Of a stretch of DNA of 64,000 bases, positions 19,072-28,812 are shown one piece after another; the stretch's first letter is position 1, and each line of letters opens with the position of its first letter. Source of the DNA: Conchiformibius steedae (GTDB taxonomy: Bacteria > Pseudomonadota > Gammaproteobacteria > Burkholderiales > Neisseriaceae); the NCBI RefSeq assembly GCF_014054725.1, contig NZ_CP059563.1:286868-350867 (forward strand), written 5' to 3'. The notes under the pieces are model-generated. The model ran no database searches, was not told the DNA's origin, and saw nothing but the letters and a program-made list of their open reading frames with translations. The translations under genes and the position numbers were made by a program.

Positions 19072-21111
19072 ATGCCCAAGCATTTGAACGAACAAACCCT
19101 GCACGCCCTGATTAGCGAACGCGTGGAAAACAACGCCCCTTTCGGACTGCTGCTTGCCCTTACCCGCTGGCTGCGCCACGGCAAAGCCAAACACGCAGCC
19201 GAACGCGTGCGCCTGCTGCGCCGCACACTGGAAGCCGATGCCGAATTATGCGGCAAAACCGCCGTTTTACTCAGCCGTTGGCTGTGCCATTTGCGCCTGT
19301 ATCCGCTGTTTATCAGTGCGGGTATTTTTTCCCGCGAAGGCTTTGCCCGCGAACTGATGGGGCGTTGGTACGAAAAGTTCAATCCCGCCTACAAAGACCT
19401 TTCCGATTTGCGCGATATTTTCTCGCAACTTTTTAAAGAAGAACGCGATGTAGAGTGGCTGGAAGCCGTGCCGATGCGCGAATGGCTGGTGTTGCTCAAC
19501 CTGTTGCGCCGCCACACGCCCGAACAAAACCGCGAAACCGCCCGCCGCTATATGCGTCAGGAAGGTTTATATGCGGTGGAAATGCTGGCGATTTGGGTGG
19601 CAGCCGAAGAATTGGAACCCGACTTAATCCGCCTAGACCCCAAGCTGCTGGACCGCGATTCGCCCTTTGTGGCATTGGAACGGGAAGTAGCACGCTGGGT
19701 AGAAGCCCGTTTTGCCGATGCCCCGTTTGACGACAGCCATTTGTATGTAATGCTTGACCAATGCCGCCGTCAGGTAGAAAACCTGCGTAAAAAAGGCACT
19801 TTGGCGGGTGCAGGTTCGTCTTTGGGCGTGGCACACCTGTTGGAACGTCTTGACCAAACCCTTGGGCGCATGACCATGCTGATGGACGTTTTCTCGCCCG
19901 TTGCCATTGCCCCACGCCGCGTTTTGGCACTGACCGGCACGTTGGCACGCGCCGCTGCTGAACAACACAGTCTGTCGTGGCTGTGGAAACGCAGCGTTAA
20001 AATGCTTGCCCGCAGCATTACCCAAAATTCCAGCGACCACGGCGAACACTACATCACCCGCAATACCGCCGAATACCGCAGTATGTTTTATTCGGCGGCG
20101 GGCGGCGGGGTGGTGATTGCGCTGATGTCGCTGTTTAAAATCCACTTGGGTATGGTGATTCAAAACCAATTTTGGTTAAGTTTAGCAGAAGGCTTAAACT
20201 ACGGCATCGGTTTTGCGCTGATTTATATGCTGGGCTTTACCGTTGCCACCAAACAGCCCGCCATGACCGCATCACGTTTTGCCGCCGCAGTAGAACGTAA
20301 CGATAAAGGTCATGCCGTGGACATGAAGCTGGCGCAATTATTGGTAGATGTGCTGCGTTCGCAAACCGCCGCCGCGTTTGGCAACGTGTTTGCCGCCATC
20401 AGTTTGGCTGCCGTGATTGCCGGTGTCTATTGGCTGACCAACCTCAGTCCGCTATTAGACCCGTCCCAAGTTGCCTATCAGGTTCACGCCGTTGACCCGA
20501 TGGCAGGAACATTATGGTTTGCCGCCATTGCGGGTGTGTGGCTGTTTTGTTCGGGCATTATTTCGGGCTTTTTTGACAACCGCTGCGATTACTTAAATTT
20601 AAGAATGCGCCTGCGCCATCATCCGCTGCTCAGCCCCCTGCCCGAAAAAACCCGCGCCCGTTTTGCCGATTATGTGCATAACCACTACGGCTCGATTATG
20701 GGCAACCTCTGCTTCGGTATGCTATTGGGGATGACGGGCTTTGTCGGACACGTTACCGGCTTGCCTTTGGATATCCGCCATGTGGCGTTTTCGTCTGCCA
20801 ATATCGGTTATGCTTCCGTCAGCGGCATGGCGGGTTTGGGCGAATTTTTGAAAAACCTGATTTTTGTGCTGCTGATTGGCGGTGTCAATTTATGGGTCAG
20901 CTTTTCCATTACCCTGTGGGTGGCACTACGCTCGCGCGAAACCCGCATTGACAGCTGGTGGCGCATTTTCCGCTGCGTGTGGCAAATTGCCAAAGAGCGT
21001 CCGTGGAGTCTGTTTTTCCCGTGGCAACTGCCCCAAGATGCCATCGCCGCTGCCGTAAAAGAAAATAAAGACGGCAAGGAAAGCAAAGAAAGCGACCATA
21101 CGCCCCACTAA
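19072..21111 (+). CDS. PF10136-family multi-spanning membrane protein (annotated elsewhere as site-specific recombinase)
   Basis: A 679-aa protein of the family usually named site-specific recombinase (PF10136) in beta-proteobacteria. The N-terminal 340 residues are soluble, helical and charged. The C-terminal half has about six hydrophobic segments (near 350-370, 375-395, 440-460, 485-505, 545-570 and 600-625). I see neither a tyrosine- nor a serine-recombinase catalytic motif, so the recombinase name is doubtful; a membrane role is more likely. A TATAAT at 19032-19037 lies upstream. It stands alone between ftsEX and the XRE regulator. Confidence 0.85.
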   Translation: MPKHLNEQTLHALISERVENNAPFGLLLALTRWLRHGKAKHAAERVRLLRRTLEADAELCGKTAVLLSRWLCHLRLYPLFISAGIFSREGFARELMGRWYEKFNPAYKDLSDLRDIFSQLFKEERDVEWLEAVPMREWLVLLNLLRRHTPEQNRETARRYMRQEGLYAVEMLAIWVAAEELEPDLIRLDPKLLDRDSPFVALEREVARWVEARFADAPFDDSHLYVMLDQCRRQVENLRKKGTLAGAGSSLGVAHLLERLDQTLGRMTMLMDVFSPVAIAPRRVLALTGTLARAAAEQHSLSWLWKRSVKMLARSITQNSSDHGEHYITRNTAEYRSMFYSAAGGGVVIALMSLFKIHLGMVIQNQFWLSLAEGLNYGIGFALIYMLGFTVATKQPAMTASRFAAAVERNDKGHAVDMKLAQLLVDVLRSQTAAAFGNVFAAISLAAVIAGVYWLTNLSPLLDPSQVAYQVHAVDPMAGTLWFAAIAGVWLFCSGIISGFFDNRCDYLNLRMRLRHHPLLSPLPEKTRARFADYVHNHYGSIMGNLCFGMLLGMTGFVGHVTGLPLDIRHVAFSSANIGYASVSGMAGLGEFLKNLIFVLLIGGVNLWVSFSITLWVALRSRETRIDSWWRIFRCVWQIAKERPWSLFFPWQLPQDAIAAAVKENKDGKESKESDHTPH

Positions 21112-21153
21112 AACCCAAAACAGGCAGATGTATTTTTTCATCTGCCTGTTGTT

Positions 21154-21396
21154 TTAAGTATTCTCAAACTGCCGCAGCATTTTTTCTGTTTCATCAATCA
21201 GTACGGCAGGCGAACAATTCAAACCTTCCGCCAGTTTAAACACCGTAACCAATGATGGCTGTTGCCTGCCTAATTCCAGCAAGCTGATATACACACGCTG
21301 CAAATCCGCCTCAAATGCCAACTGTTCTTGTGTCAGTTTCAGGTTTTTTCTTCTTGTACGCAAGACTTTACCAAATGCACGGGTAAGTGTTTCCAT
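21154..21396 (-). CDS. small XRE-family helix-turn-helix regulator
   Basis: An 80-aa DNA-binding protein. Residues about 10-66 match the Cro/C1-type HTH: LRTRRKNLKLTQEQLAFEADLQRVYISLLELGRQQPSL, with the recognition helix near VYISLLE. There is no additional domain. It is divergent from the small gene at 21509, and the gap between them contains two palindromes close to its start, as expected for an autorepressor. Its partner genes could include restriction or toxin modules, but none is adjacent. Confidence 0.85.
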   Translation of the reverse strand: METLTRAFGKVLRTRRKNLKLTQEQLAFEADLQRVYISLLELGRQQPSLVTVFKLAEGLNCSPAVLIDETEKMLRQFENT

Positions 21397-21420
21397 AATC
21401 TAGCCAATGAATACATTTGC

Positions 21421-21469
21421 ATGAATTTCATCAGCCTGTTATGATTATGTCTTCATACAATAGTATGAA
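21421..21469. promoter_or_regulatory. palindromic operators between the XRE regulator and the 21509 gene
   Basis: TTCATAC-AATA-GTATGAA (21452-21469) is a perfect 7-bp inverted repeat, and ATGAA-T-TTCAT (21421-21431) shares the ATGAA/TTCAT half-site. Two copies of a common half-site in the divergent promoter gap suggest binding by the adjacent XRE protein. Confidence 0.6.
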
Positions 21470-21508
21470 TTTAACCCACATCTTTTTCACTTAAAGGAAG
21501 TAAACACC

Positions 21509-21736
21509 ATGAACGTAAGAGACTTCATTTTACTGATGGCAAATAGTGCCGCACAAACCCAGCCCAATTATGTTAATCCCGTTGAGTTAGCTGAAATTTA
21601 CAACCGAAAACACGGCAATACCAATGAGCAAACCATGTTTCAAGAATGTGAAAATCTGGTTCAAGAAGGAAGTTTAAAACGTCAAAATATCAATCCTGAC
21701 AATAATCAGCTCAACAATAACCTATATTTTCAATAA
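21509..21736 (+). CDS. small hypothetical protein
   Basis: A 75-aa soluble protein, MNVRDFILLMANSAAQTQPNYV at the start and Asn/Gln-rich at the end. AAGGAAG lies nine bases before the ATG, a good translation signal. No membrane segment or Cys. It is divergent from an XRE regulator that shares its promoter region, so it may be the regulated target. The PVELAEIYNRKHGNTNEQTMFQECENLVQEG stretch could form a small winged-helix-like fold, but I do not recognise it. Confidence 0.6.
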   Translation: MNVRDFILLMANSAAQTQPNYVNPVELAEIYNRKHGNTNEQTMFQECENLVQEGSLKRQNINPDNNQLNNNLYFQ

Positions 21737-21766
21737 AATACTGATTTTTTAAATCCTTAAAATCAA

Positions 21767-21799
21767 AACAGCCTGAAACAGAAACCGTTTCAGGCTGTT
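21767..21799. terminator. bidirectional terminator, uptake-sequence-like, before rpoC end
   Basis: AACAGCCTGAAAC and GTTTCAGGCTGTT form a perfect 13-bp stem with a 7-base loop between two convergent genes. The arms contain CAGCCTGAA, related to but not an exact uptake sequence. Confidence 0.75.
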
Positions 21800-21817
21800 G
21801 CTTAATAGCATTTAGAC

Positions 21818-24800
21818 TTATTCGGCAGCTTCTGCCGCTTCGCTATCGGACGTGTCTGCCGTACGCTGCAGCTGCTGCCATGCGGCACGGCGGCTGCGGT
21901 GGTAGCTCAAGCCCGTACCCGCAGGAATCAGACGGCCCACAATCACGTTTTCTTTCAAACCGCGCAAATCGTCTTTTTTGCCCATAATTGCCGCTTCGGT
22001 CAACACGCGTGTGGTTTCTTGGAACGATGCCGCCGAAATAAAGCTGTCGGTAGACAAAGACGCTTTGGTAATACCCAACAACACGTTTTCAAAACGCGCA
22101 GGCTCTTTGCCTTCGGCTTCGGCGTGTTCGTTGGCAATCATCACTTCGGCACGCTCTACCTGTTCGCCCGTAATAAAGCCTGTATCACCGGGGTCGGTAA
22201 TGGTTACGCGGCGCAGCATCTGGCGGATAATCACTTCAATGTGCTTGTCAGAAATCTTCACGCCCTGTAAGCGGTAAACTTCCTGAACTTCCTGCACAAT
22301 ATAACGCGCCAAGGCTTCAATACCTTGCAAACGCAGAATATCATGCGGATCTACCGCGCCATCAACTACGGTTTCGCCCTTATTCACCACCTGACCGTCA
22401 TGCACCAGCAGCTGTTTCTCTTTAGACACCAGCGTTTCGGTGGCAACACCGTCCAAATCGGTAATAATCAGGCGTTGTTTGCCCTTGGTTTCCTTACCGA
22501 ACGATACTGTACCCGTTACTTCTGCCAGCATGCCCGCATCTTTGGGAATGCGTGCCTCAAACAGTTCCGCCACACGCGGCAGACCACCCGTAATATCGCG
22601 GGTTTTGGTAGAAGCCTGCGGCATACGCGCAATCACCACGCCTTTGCCCACTTCCTGACCTTCACGCACGGCAATCACTGCACCCGTTTGGAACGCCACC
22701 GATACGGGCGTGCTGGTTCCGGGAATCACCACATATTCGCCGTTTTCGTCCAACAGGCGCACGGTGGGGCGCAGCAGCTTGCTGGTGGAAGATGAAGAAG
22801 CACGACGTTTACCGTCAATCACCACCAAGGTAGACAAACCTGTGTTTTCATCGGTTTGCTTGGTAACGGTTACGCCTTCTTCTACGTTTTCAAATTCCAC
22901 ACGCCCTGCGTATTCGGTGATAATCGGGTGGGTATGCGGGTCCCAAGTCGCCAACAGTGCGCCTGCCTGCAATTCTTCGCCGTCATACACTTTCAAAGTC
23001 GCACCGTAAGGCACTTTGTGGCGTTCGCGCTCACGTCCCATCTGGTCGTGAATCACGATTTCGGCAGAACGGGTAATCACAATCAGCTCGCCTTTGGGAT
23101 TGGCGATGTAACGCATTTGGCTAGAGAAACGCACCGTACCGTTGGATTTGGCTTCTACTTGGCTGGCAGCCGCCGCACGCGATGCCGCACCACCGATGTG
23201 GAAGGTACGCATGGTCAGCTGTGTACCCGGTTCGCCGATGGATTGCGCGGCAATCACGCCCACGGCTTCGCCCGAATTCACCAATTTACCACGCGCCAAG
23301 TCGCGCCCGTAACATTTGGCACACAAGCCGTAACGGGTTTGACAGGTAATCGGGGTGCGTACTTTTACTTCATCGACACCTGAAGCATCAATCAAATCCA
23401 CCAAACGCTCGTCTAACAAAGTGCCTGCTTCTACCAAAGTCGCGCCGCTGGACGGGTCCACCACATCAGCAGCCGCCACACGTCCCAAAATACGCTCACG
23501 CAAGGATTCGATAATATCGCCACCTTGTACCACGGCTTTCATGGAGAAGCCTTCATCGGTACCGCAATCGTCTTCCACCACCACCAAATCTTGGGTCACG
23601 TCCACCAAACGGCGGGTCAGGTAACCAGAGTTCGCGGTTTTCAAAGCGGTATCCGCCAAACCTTTACGCGCACCGTGTGTCGCAATAAAGTATTGCAATA
23701 CTGTCAAACCTTCACGGAAGTTGGCAGTAATCGGCGTTTCAATAATGGAGCCGTCAGGTTTCGCCATCAAACCGCGCATACCGGAAAGCTGTTTAATCTG
23801 CGCTGCCGAACCACGCGCCCCCGAATCCGCCATCATGTAGATAGAGTTAAACGATTCTTGGAACACTTCATTGCCTTCACGGTCAATCACAGGTTCTTTA
23901 GACAGATTGTCCATCATCGCTTTGGCGATTTTATCGCCTGCCGCGCCCCAAATATCCACCACTTTATTGTAACGCTCGCCGTTGGTTACCAAGCCTTTTT
24001 GGTATTGCTCTTCAATTTCTTTCACTTCAGCATTGGCAGCAGCCAGCAGCGCGGGTTTTTCTTTAGGCACTTCCATATCGTCCACGCAAATGGAAATACC
24101 GCCTTTGGCTGCCAAAGCAAAGCCCGTGTACATCAGGTGGTCGGCAAAAATCACGGTATCGCGCAAACCGCACAAGCGGAACGAAGCATTAATCAGCTTG
24201 GAGATTTCTTTTTTCTTCAGTGCTTTGTTTACATATTCAAACGGCAAACCTTTAGGCAGGATTTCAGACAGCAGCGCACGACCAACCGTGGTTTCATAAC
24301 GGTTCAACACCGCTTCAAACTCGCCTGATTCGTTTTTCACCCATTCGCGCAGACGCACGGTGATTTTGCTGCCTAACTCCACCTGTTTGGTGTGGTAGGC
24401 GCGGTGCACTTCTTTGACATCGGCAAACAAAGTGCCTTCGCCCTTGCCGTTGATGCGCTCGCGGGTCATGTAGTACAAACCCAATACGATGTCTTGAGAC
24501 GGTACGATAATCGGCTCGCCGTTGGCAGGGGCTAACACGTTGTTAGACGCCAGCATCAGCGTACGCGCTTCCATTTGCGCTTCCAAGCTCAAGGGAACGT
24601 GTACTGCCATTTGGTCGCCGTCAAAGTCGGCGTTAAACGCAGCACACACCAAGGGGTGCAGCTGAATGGCTTTACCTTCAATCAAAATCGGCTCAAACGC
24701 TTGAATACCCAGACGGTGCAAGGTAGGCGCACGGTTCAGCAAAATCGGGTGTTCGCGGATAACTTCTTCCAAAATATCCCAAACTTCCGCCACTTCCTGC

Positions 24801-26008
24801 TCAACCAATTTTTTCGCCGCTTTAACGGTGGTTGCCAACTCGCGCTGTTCCAGCTTGTGGAAAATAAACGGTTTGAACAATTCCAGAGCCATTTTTTTCG
24901 GCAAACCGCATTGATGCAGGCGCAGGTAAGGACCTACGGTAATCACGGAACGACCAGAGTAGTCCACCCGTTTACCCAGCAGGTTTTGGCGGAAACGACC
25001 GCTTTTACCCTTAATCATATCGGACAGGGATTTTAAGGGACGTTTGTTCGCACCCGTCATCGCCTTACCGCGACGACCGTTGTCCAGCAGCGAATCCACT
25101 GCTTCTTGCAACATACGTTTTTCATTACGCACGATAATATCGGGCGCGCGCAGTTCCAGCAGGCGTTTTAAACGGTTGTTACGGTTAATCACGCGGCGGT
25201 ACAAATCGTTCAAATCGGAAGTGGCAAAACGTCCGCCGTCCAAAGGCACGAGGGGACGCAAATCAGGCGGCAGCACGGGCAGCACGTCCATAATCATCCA
25301 TTCCAGCTTCATACCCGAACGCTGGAAGGCTTCCAATACTTTCAAACGCTTGGCAAGTTTTTTGATTTTGGTGTCCGAACCCGTGCTTTGCAGCTCTTGG
25401 CGCAACATCTCGATTTCTTTCTCGATGTCCATGGTACGCAACAGCTCGCGTACGCCTTCCGCGCCCATGTGTGCGTCAAACTCTTCGCCAAACTCTTCAA
25501 TTTTGGCGTAATAGTCTTCTTCGCTCAACAATTGGCGGCGTTGCAAAGTGGTCAAACCGGGGTCGGTAACGACAAAGGCTTCAAAATACAGCACGCGCTC
25601 AATATCGCGCAGGGTCATGTCCAATACCATGCCCAAGCGTGAAGGCAGCGATTTCAAAAACCAAATATGGGCAACAGGCGCAGCCAGTTCCAAGTGACCC
25701 ATGCGCTCGCGGCGCACTTTGGTCAGTGTCACTTCCACACCGCATTTTTCGCAGGTTACACCTTTAAATTTCAGGCGTTTGTATTTACCACACAAACATT
25801 CGTAGTCTTTTACCGGTCCGAAGATTTTGGCGCAAAACAAGCCGTCGCGCTCGGGCTTGAAGGTGCGGTAGTTAATGGTTTCGGGTTTTTTCACTTCGCC
25901 ATACGACCACGAACGAATCGTGTCGGGCGAGGCAATGCCGATTTTAATGGCATCAAATTCTTCCGACCCTGCCTGCTGCAGGGGGCTGAATAAGTCTGTC
26001 AAGTTCAT
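21818..26008 (-). CDS. rpoC: DNA-directed RNA polymerase beta' subunit
   Basis: Beta' (1396 aa) holds the catalytic Mg2+ of RNA polymerase. The active site motif [12 protein letters not shown] is present (about residues 458-469). The N-terminal zinc ribbon is [20 protein letters not shown] (from about residue 70), and the second zinc site includes DDCGTDEG and [16 protein letters not shown] (about residues 813-905). It is full length. Unlike almost all bacteria it does not follow rpoB directly; five genes or gene remnants occupy 2.8 kb between the two. The 88-base gap before it has a strong hairpin but no convincing promoter. Confidence 0.99.
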   Translation of the reverse strand: MNLTDLFSPLQQAGSEEFDAIKIGIASPDTIRSWSYGEVKKPETINYRTFKPERDGLFCAKIFGPVKDYECLCGKYKRLKFKGVTCEKCGVEVTLTKVRRERMGHLELAAPVAHIWFLKSLPSRLGMVLDMTLRDIERVLYFEAFVVTDPGLTTLQRRQLLSEEDYYAKIEEFGEEFDAHMGAEGVRELLRTMDIEKEIEMLRQELQSTGSDTKIKKLAKRLKVLEAFQRSGMKLEWMIMDVLPVLPPDLRPLVPLDGGRFATSDLNDLYRRVINRNNRLKRLLELRAPDIIVRNEKRMLQEAVDSLLDNGRRGKAMTGANKRPLKSLSDMIKGKSGRFRQNLLGKRVDYSGRSVITVGPYLRLHQCGLPKKMALELFKPFIFHKLEQRELATTVKAAKKLVEQEVAEVWDILEEVIREHPILLNRAPTLHRLGIQAFEPILIEGKAIQLHPLVCAAFNADFDGDQMAVHVPLSLEAQMEARTLMLASNNVLAPANGEPIIVPSQDIVLGLYYMTRERINGKGEGTLFADVKEVHRAYHTKQVELGSKITVRLREWVKNESGEFEAVLNRYETTVGRALLSEILPKGLPFEYVNKALKKKEISKLINASFRLCGLRDTVIFADHLMYTGFALAAKGGISICVDDMEVPKEKPALLAAANAEVKEIEEQYQKGLVTNGERYNKVVDIWGAAGDKIAKAMMDNLSKEPVIDREGNEVFQESFNSIYMMADSGARGSAAQIKQLSGMRGLMAKPDGSIIETPITANFREGLTVLQYFIATHGARKGLADTALKTANSGYLTRRLVDVTQDLVVVEDDCGTDEGFSMKAVVQGGDIIESLRERILGRVAAADVVDPSSGATLVEAGTLLDERLVDLIDASGVDEVKVRTPITCQTRYGLCAKCYGRDLARGKLVNSGEAVGVIAAQSIGEPGTQLTMRTFHIGGAASRAAAASQVEAKSNGTVRFSSQMRYIANPKGELIVITRSAEIVIHDQMGRERERHKVPYGATLKVYDGEELQAGALLATWDPHTHPIITEYAGRVEFENVEEGVTVTKQTDENTGLSTLVVIDGKRRASSSSTSKLLRPTVRLLDENGEYVVIPGTSTPVSVAFQTGAVIAVREGQEVGKGVVIARMPQASTKTRDITGGLPRVAELFEARIPKDAGMLAEVTGTVSFGKETKGKQRLIITDLDGVATETLVSKEKQLLVHDGQVVNKGETVVDGAVDPHDILRLQGIEALARYIVQEVQEVYRLQGVKISDKHIEVIIRQMLRRVTITDPGDTGFITGEQVERAEVMIANEHAEAEGKEPARFENVLLGITKASLSTDSFISAASFQETTRVLTEAAIMGKKDDLRGLKENVIVGRLIPAGTGLSYHRSRRAAWQQLQRTADTSDSEAAEAAE

Positions 26009-26045
26009 AATGGCTCCTTCGGGTCAAGCCCGTGATGGGGTACAC

Positions 26046-26072
26046 GCGCCCGTGTGTGCGACACAAGGGCGC
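26046..26072 (-). promoter_or_regulatory. strong hairpin in the rpoC leader
   Basis: On the minus strand GCGCCC-T-TGTGT-CGC-ACACA-C-GGGCGC folds into a stem with one mismatch. No T-run follows, so it is not an intrinsic terminator. It lies 38 bases before the rpoC start and could protect or regulate a processed rpoC transcript. A TAAGAT further upstream may be a -10 box, but the -35 is weak. Confidence 0.4.
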
Positions 26073-26096
26073 AAAAATCTTATTTGACCAAGCACA

Positions 26097-26420
26097 TCAG
26101 TAGGCTTCGCAGCTTACTTGTTCGGCTTTGCAAAACATTTCACTGTGTTTGGTGCGGCATTGTTTTAACACATCCAGCTTTGCCTGTCCGCGATGGCTGT
26201 TTTCACTGCGGAAAGTATCGGTAAACGCTTTTAAACGGCACACATACACCGTATTTTGACGCGGCGTAAACTGCGCCCGTTCTGCCAGCAAAAGGTTTAC
26301 CTGCTCGGTTAAACGCGCCACTTGGCGTTCCAAAGCCGCAATGCGCTCCGCATCAGACGGCTGCGCCTGTGCTGTCAGCGATACACCCAAACACAACACA
26401 AACAGATATTTTTTCAACAT
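26097..26420 (-). CDS. hypothetical secreted coiled-coil protein
   Basis: A 107-aa protein with a signal peptide (MLKKYLFVLCLGVSLTAQAQ, cleavage near AQA-Q), a short coiled coil (AERIAALERQVARLTEQVNLLLAERAQ) and a C-terminal domain with four Cys (VCRLK, KQCRTK, MFCKAE, VSCEAY), probably two disulfides in the periplasm. The ATG at 26420 lies four bases after the stop of the NlpE-like gene, so translation is coupled. Role unknown. Confidence 0.75.
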   Translation of the reverse strand: MLKKYLFVLCLGVSLTAQAQPSDAERIAALERQVARLTEQVNLLLAERAQFTPRQNTVYVCRLKAFTDTFRSENSHRGQAKLDVLKQCRTKHSEMFCKAEQVSCEAY

Positions 26421-26423
26421 CAA

Positions 26424-26960
26424 TTATTGCTTTTTCAAATTATAGTGGCTGTCTTTTTGGTATTGGTTTTGGTCTTTTGCCAACTGCTGCAAATGTCCTT
26501 CCGCCACAAAAAAGCGCAAATCTTCTTCATTGTCCAAGTCCAGCTCCACAATACTGCCCTTGTCTTCCCACTCAAATTTGCCCTGTTTTTCTACTTTCAA
26601 AGGCTGTTTGCCGCCTTGATAATCGGCAATATAGTGGTAAGTGCCGTCTTGTTTCAGCTCAACAGTAGCCAAAATATGGTCGCAATCGCCACAGGGCAAT
26701 TGACCCACATATTTGCCCGCCCAATCCAAAGCATTCATGGCACTGTGGTCTTTATCGTGGCTGTGGTCGTGTCCGTCGCCCTCAAAATGCCCTGAAGCCA
26801 TTGATCCGCTTTCGGGCTGTTCGTTCGGCAACACTTGCGAAGCGGCAGCGGATGCAGCTTCAGGCACAGACGGTGCGGGCGCAGCAGATTCACCGCCGCC
26901 ACAAGCAGCCAACACAGCAGCCAATGCAGAAATACCCAGTAATTTTTTAATGTTCAACAT
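26424..26960 (-). CDS. NlpE-like envelope lipoprotein
   Basis: A 178-aa lipoprotein with lipobox LAAC (Cys20). An Ala/Pro/Ser-rich linker and a histidine-rich stretch GDGHDHSHDKDHS (about residues 62-74) precede an NlpE N-terminal domain (about 79-175) with the hallmark GKYVGQLPCGDCDHI, the redox-active CxxC also seen in E. coli NlpE. NlpE senses envelope and copper stress; the His-rich segment suggests metal binding. AAAGGAAAC precedes the ATG. It is co-directional with rpoC downstream and probably co-transcribed with the 26097 gene. Confidence 0.82.
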   Translation of the reverse strand: MLNIKKLLGISALAAVLAACGGGESAAPAPSVPEAASAAASQVLPNEQPESGSMASGHFEGDGHDHSHDKDHSAMNALDWAGKYVGQLPCGDCDHILATVELKQDGTYHYIADYQGGKQPLKVEKQGKFEWEDKGSIVELDLDNEEDLRFFVAEGHLQQLAKDQNQYQKDSHYNLKKQ

Positions 26961-27023
26961 TTTGTTTCCTTTAAATAAAAAAGTAAGTTAAAAAATAATT
27001 TCAAGCAGCCTAAAAATCTGCCG

Positions 27024-27884
27024 TTATGAAGATTTTGCCTTTTCAGGCAGCATAGACAGACCCGCCGCCAACACCACCAATACAATGCCCAACGCAGTCG
27101 TCATATCCAATTGTTCGCCCAACAAACCCATCGCCAGCACCACACCAAACACAGGCTCTAATGCCAAAAAGATACCGCTAGTTGCCGCACCTGTTTGCAC
27201 CAAGCCTTTATTCCACAACCAAGCCGCACCCAAACTACAAGCAATCCCCAAATACACCAACGCCGCCACGCCCTGCCATGTAAAGCGTATCTGCCAATCT
27301 TGCACCAAAGCCGCCATCAAGGGCATGCCAAATAAAGTCCCCAACTGCAAAGACAACGCCGTATAACTTTGCGTGTCCATGTTTTGCATGACACTTTTTG
27401 ACCAGCGCAACCAAAACGCCACCAACACCGTAGAAGCCAGCACCAACAAACAGCCGAATAAAGAAATCTGCTCGTTTTGCGACACGCCCGCCACCAATAC
27501 CACACCGCACAATGCCATCAGCGACAACAACCATGTTTTGGCACTCACTTTCTCTTTAAAAAAGAAATATCCTGCCAATACCACCATCACAGGTTCAAAA
27601 CCCAGCATCGCCGCCGCGCTGGCAGCAGACGTATGTTTCAAGCCCTCAAACTGTAATAAAAACGTGAGCGGATAGGTTAAAACCCCCAAGCCTGCCAATT
27701 GTAAAAACTGTTGCTTATCCAAACGATGCTGCCTGAAAAAACGCAGGGTAAGCGGCAGCAGCAATACCGCCGCCAACAGCAGTCGCAACAGCACCACCAA
27801 CGCGGGTTCGGCGCTTTGATAAGCGATTTTTCCTGCAATAAAAGACGTTCCCCATAAAAAGGCGGCAAGTAGTAAATAGTGCAT
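27024..27884 (-). CDS. DMT-superfamily transporter (EamA)
   Basis: Inner-membrane transporter of 286 aa with about ten hydrophobic segments and two EamA repeats: residues 1-135 beginning MHYLLLAAFLWGTSFIAGKIA, and about 145-280, with LEPVFGVVLAMGLLGEQLDMTTALGIVLVVLAAGLSM. Members export metabolites or amino acids; the substrate cannot be told. It sits in the cargo between rpoB and rpoC. A near-match uptake sequence (ATGCTGCCTGAA) lies inside the gene at 27727-27738. Confidence 0.9.
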   Translation of the reverse strand: MHYLLLAAFLWGTSFIAGKIAYQSAEPALVVLLRLLLAAVLLLPLTLRFFRQHRLDKQQFLQLAGLGVLTYPLTFLLQFEGLKHTSAASAAAMLGFEPVMVVLAGYFFFKEKVSAKTWLLSLMALCGVVLVAGVSQNEQISLFGCLLVLASTVLVAFWLRWSKSVMQNMDTQSYTALSLQLGTLFGMPLMAALVQDWQIRFTWQGVAALVYLGIACSLGAAWLWNKGLVQTGAATSGIFLALEPVFGVVLAMGLLGEQLDMTTALGIVLVVLAAGLSMLPEKAKSS

Positions 27885-27949
27885 TACGGTATTTTGGATT
27901 CCTTTTCAGTGATTACGGCATAGCAGCGATGTTGGGTTTTCGCTGCGCT

Positions 27950-28243
27950 TCAATCCAAGCTACGGTTACTACAAACCAGCCGATACAGCCAACCGCCTAA
28001 ACCCAACAGCAGCAAGGGCAAATATCCGATAACAATACAAGCCAACAGCACATAAAAATTGTCCCAATTGACAAAAAAATCCCAATGCGCCTGCCAGCTA
28101 TAATCATTTTGCAACAAAATATGATGGCTAACGGTATCTGTATATCTAACAAATTGCAAAAAGATAAATAACGCTATGACCAATAGCGGACAGATGATTT
28201 TTAAATAGCCATAAATCTTATCAGCTAGCATAAATAAAATCAT
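27950..28243 (-). CDS. small two-segment membrane protein, candidate immunity protein
   Basis: A 97-aa AT-rich protein with membrane segments near residues 14-32 and 63-85, joined by a periplasmic-looking loop rich in aromatic residues (DYSWQAHWDFFVNWDNFY). The start overlaps by four bases the stop of the broken toxin-like gene upstream. A small membrane protein immediately after a secreted peptidoglycan-acting toxin is the usual layout of an immunity protein. That is inference from position and size; the family is not recognised. Confidence 0.55.
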   Translation of the reverse strand: MILFMLADKIYGYLKIICPLLVIALFIFLQFVRYTDTVSHHILLQNDYSWQAHWDFFVNWDNFYVLLACIVIGYLPLLLLGLGGWLYRLVCSNRSLD

Positions 28244-28744
28244 TCCTCTAAAATTTTGGTAGGTATATACTGAGTATTTGATAACCTTGGTCTTAATAGA
28301 ATTTGAATTTCTCTCTTACTACTACCAAAAGCTAAATTAACAATATCTTGGCAGACTTTTTTCCATGGCTCATTAGACAAATTATCATCATAGCTATCTG
28401 ACACAGAAGCCCTTTCTGCGGAGTATTGTGTTTTATGAACATTTCCTTTCGGAATAAAACCAAAACAACCAAATGATCCTCCCAAATGATCAAAAGAAAG
28501 AATACTATAAGTACCACCAATATGAATCATAATATCTTTAGCTAAATTTTGATTTATTCTAGCACCAGCTATCTCTGTACCATCAAGATGTTTTTGGGTA
28601 GGCACTAAAAGTAGGAACAACAACTGCTGGATCAGAAAACAAAAAGTTATGTTTAAAATCATCACGCGTTTTTAATGCCTGAATTGTATAACCTGTTACA
28701 TCCGATGTGATTTCCAATAAAACAATTTATTTTTTATTACTCAT
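28240..28744 (-). pseudogene. broken toxin-like gene (HxGG..SxGC motif)
   Basis: Reading from an ATG at 28742-28744 with AGAGGTG upstream gives MSNKK, then a TAA stop at codon 6, then an open frame (IVLLEITSDVTGYTIQALK..) to SAYPK. The frame is then lost at a run of five As near 28591-28595; removing one A restores PKHLDGTEIAGARINQ and the rest of a protein of about 167 aa. So one nonsense and one frameshift mutation. The restored protein contains MIHIGGTY and, twelve residues later, GGSFGCFGF, resembling the His and Cys motifs of L,D-transpeptidase-like or related peptidoglycan-acting effectors. Family not certain. Very AT-rich. Confidence 0.6.
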
Positions 28745-28788
28745 AATATAGACACCTCTTCAAATAAGTACATTACTTGTATCTCCTG

Positions 28789-28812
28789 AAAGCTGATAAC
28801 AGCTTTCAGGAA
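28789..28812. repeat. perfect 10-bp inverted repeat after rpoB
   Basis: CTGAAAGCTG-ATAA-CAGCTTTCAG lies 12 bases past the rpoB stop. It has no T-run on the rpoB strand, so it is a hairpin that may slow exonucleases or act as a weak terminator. Confidence 0.5.

Noticed and set aside
26443-26450. TATAGTGG near the end of the NlpE-like gene, as a Correia end
   Set aside because: Only eight bases match, no partner repeat is nearby, and it lies within coding sequence.
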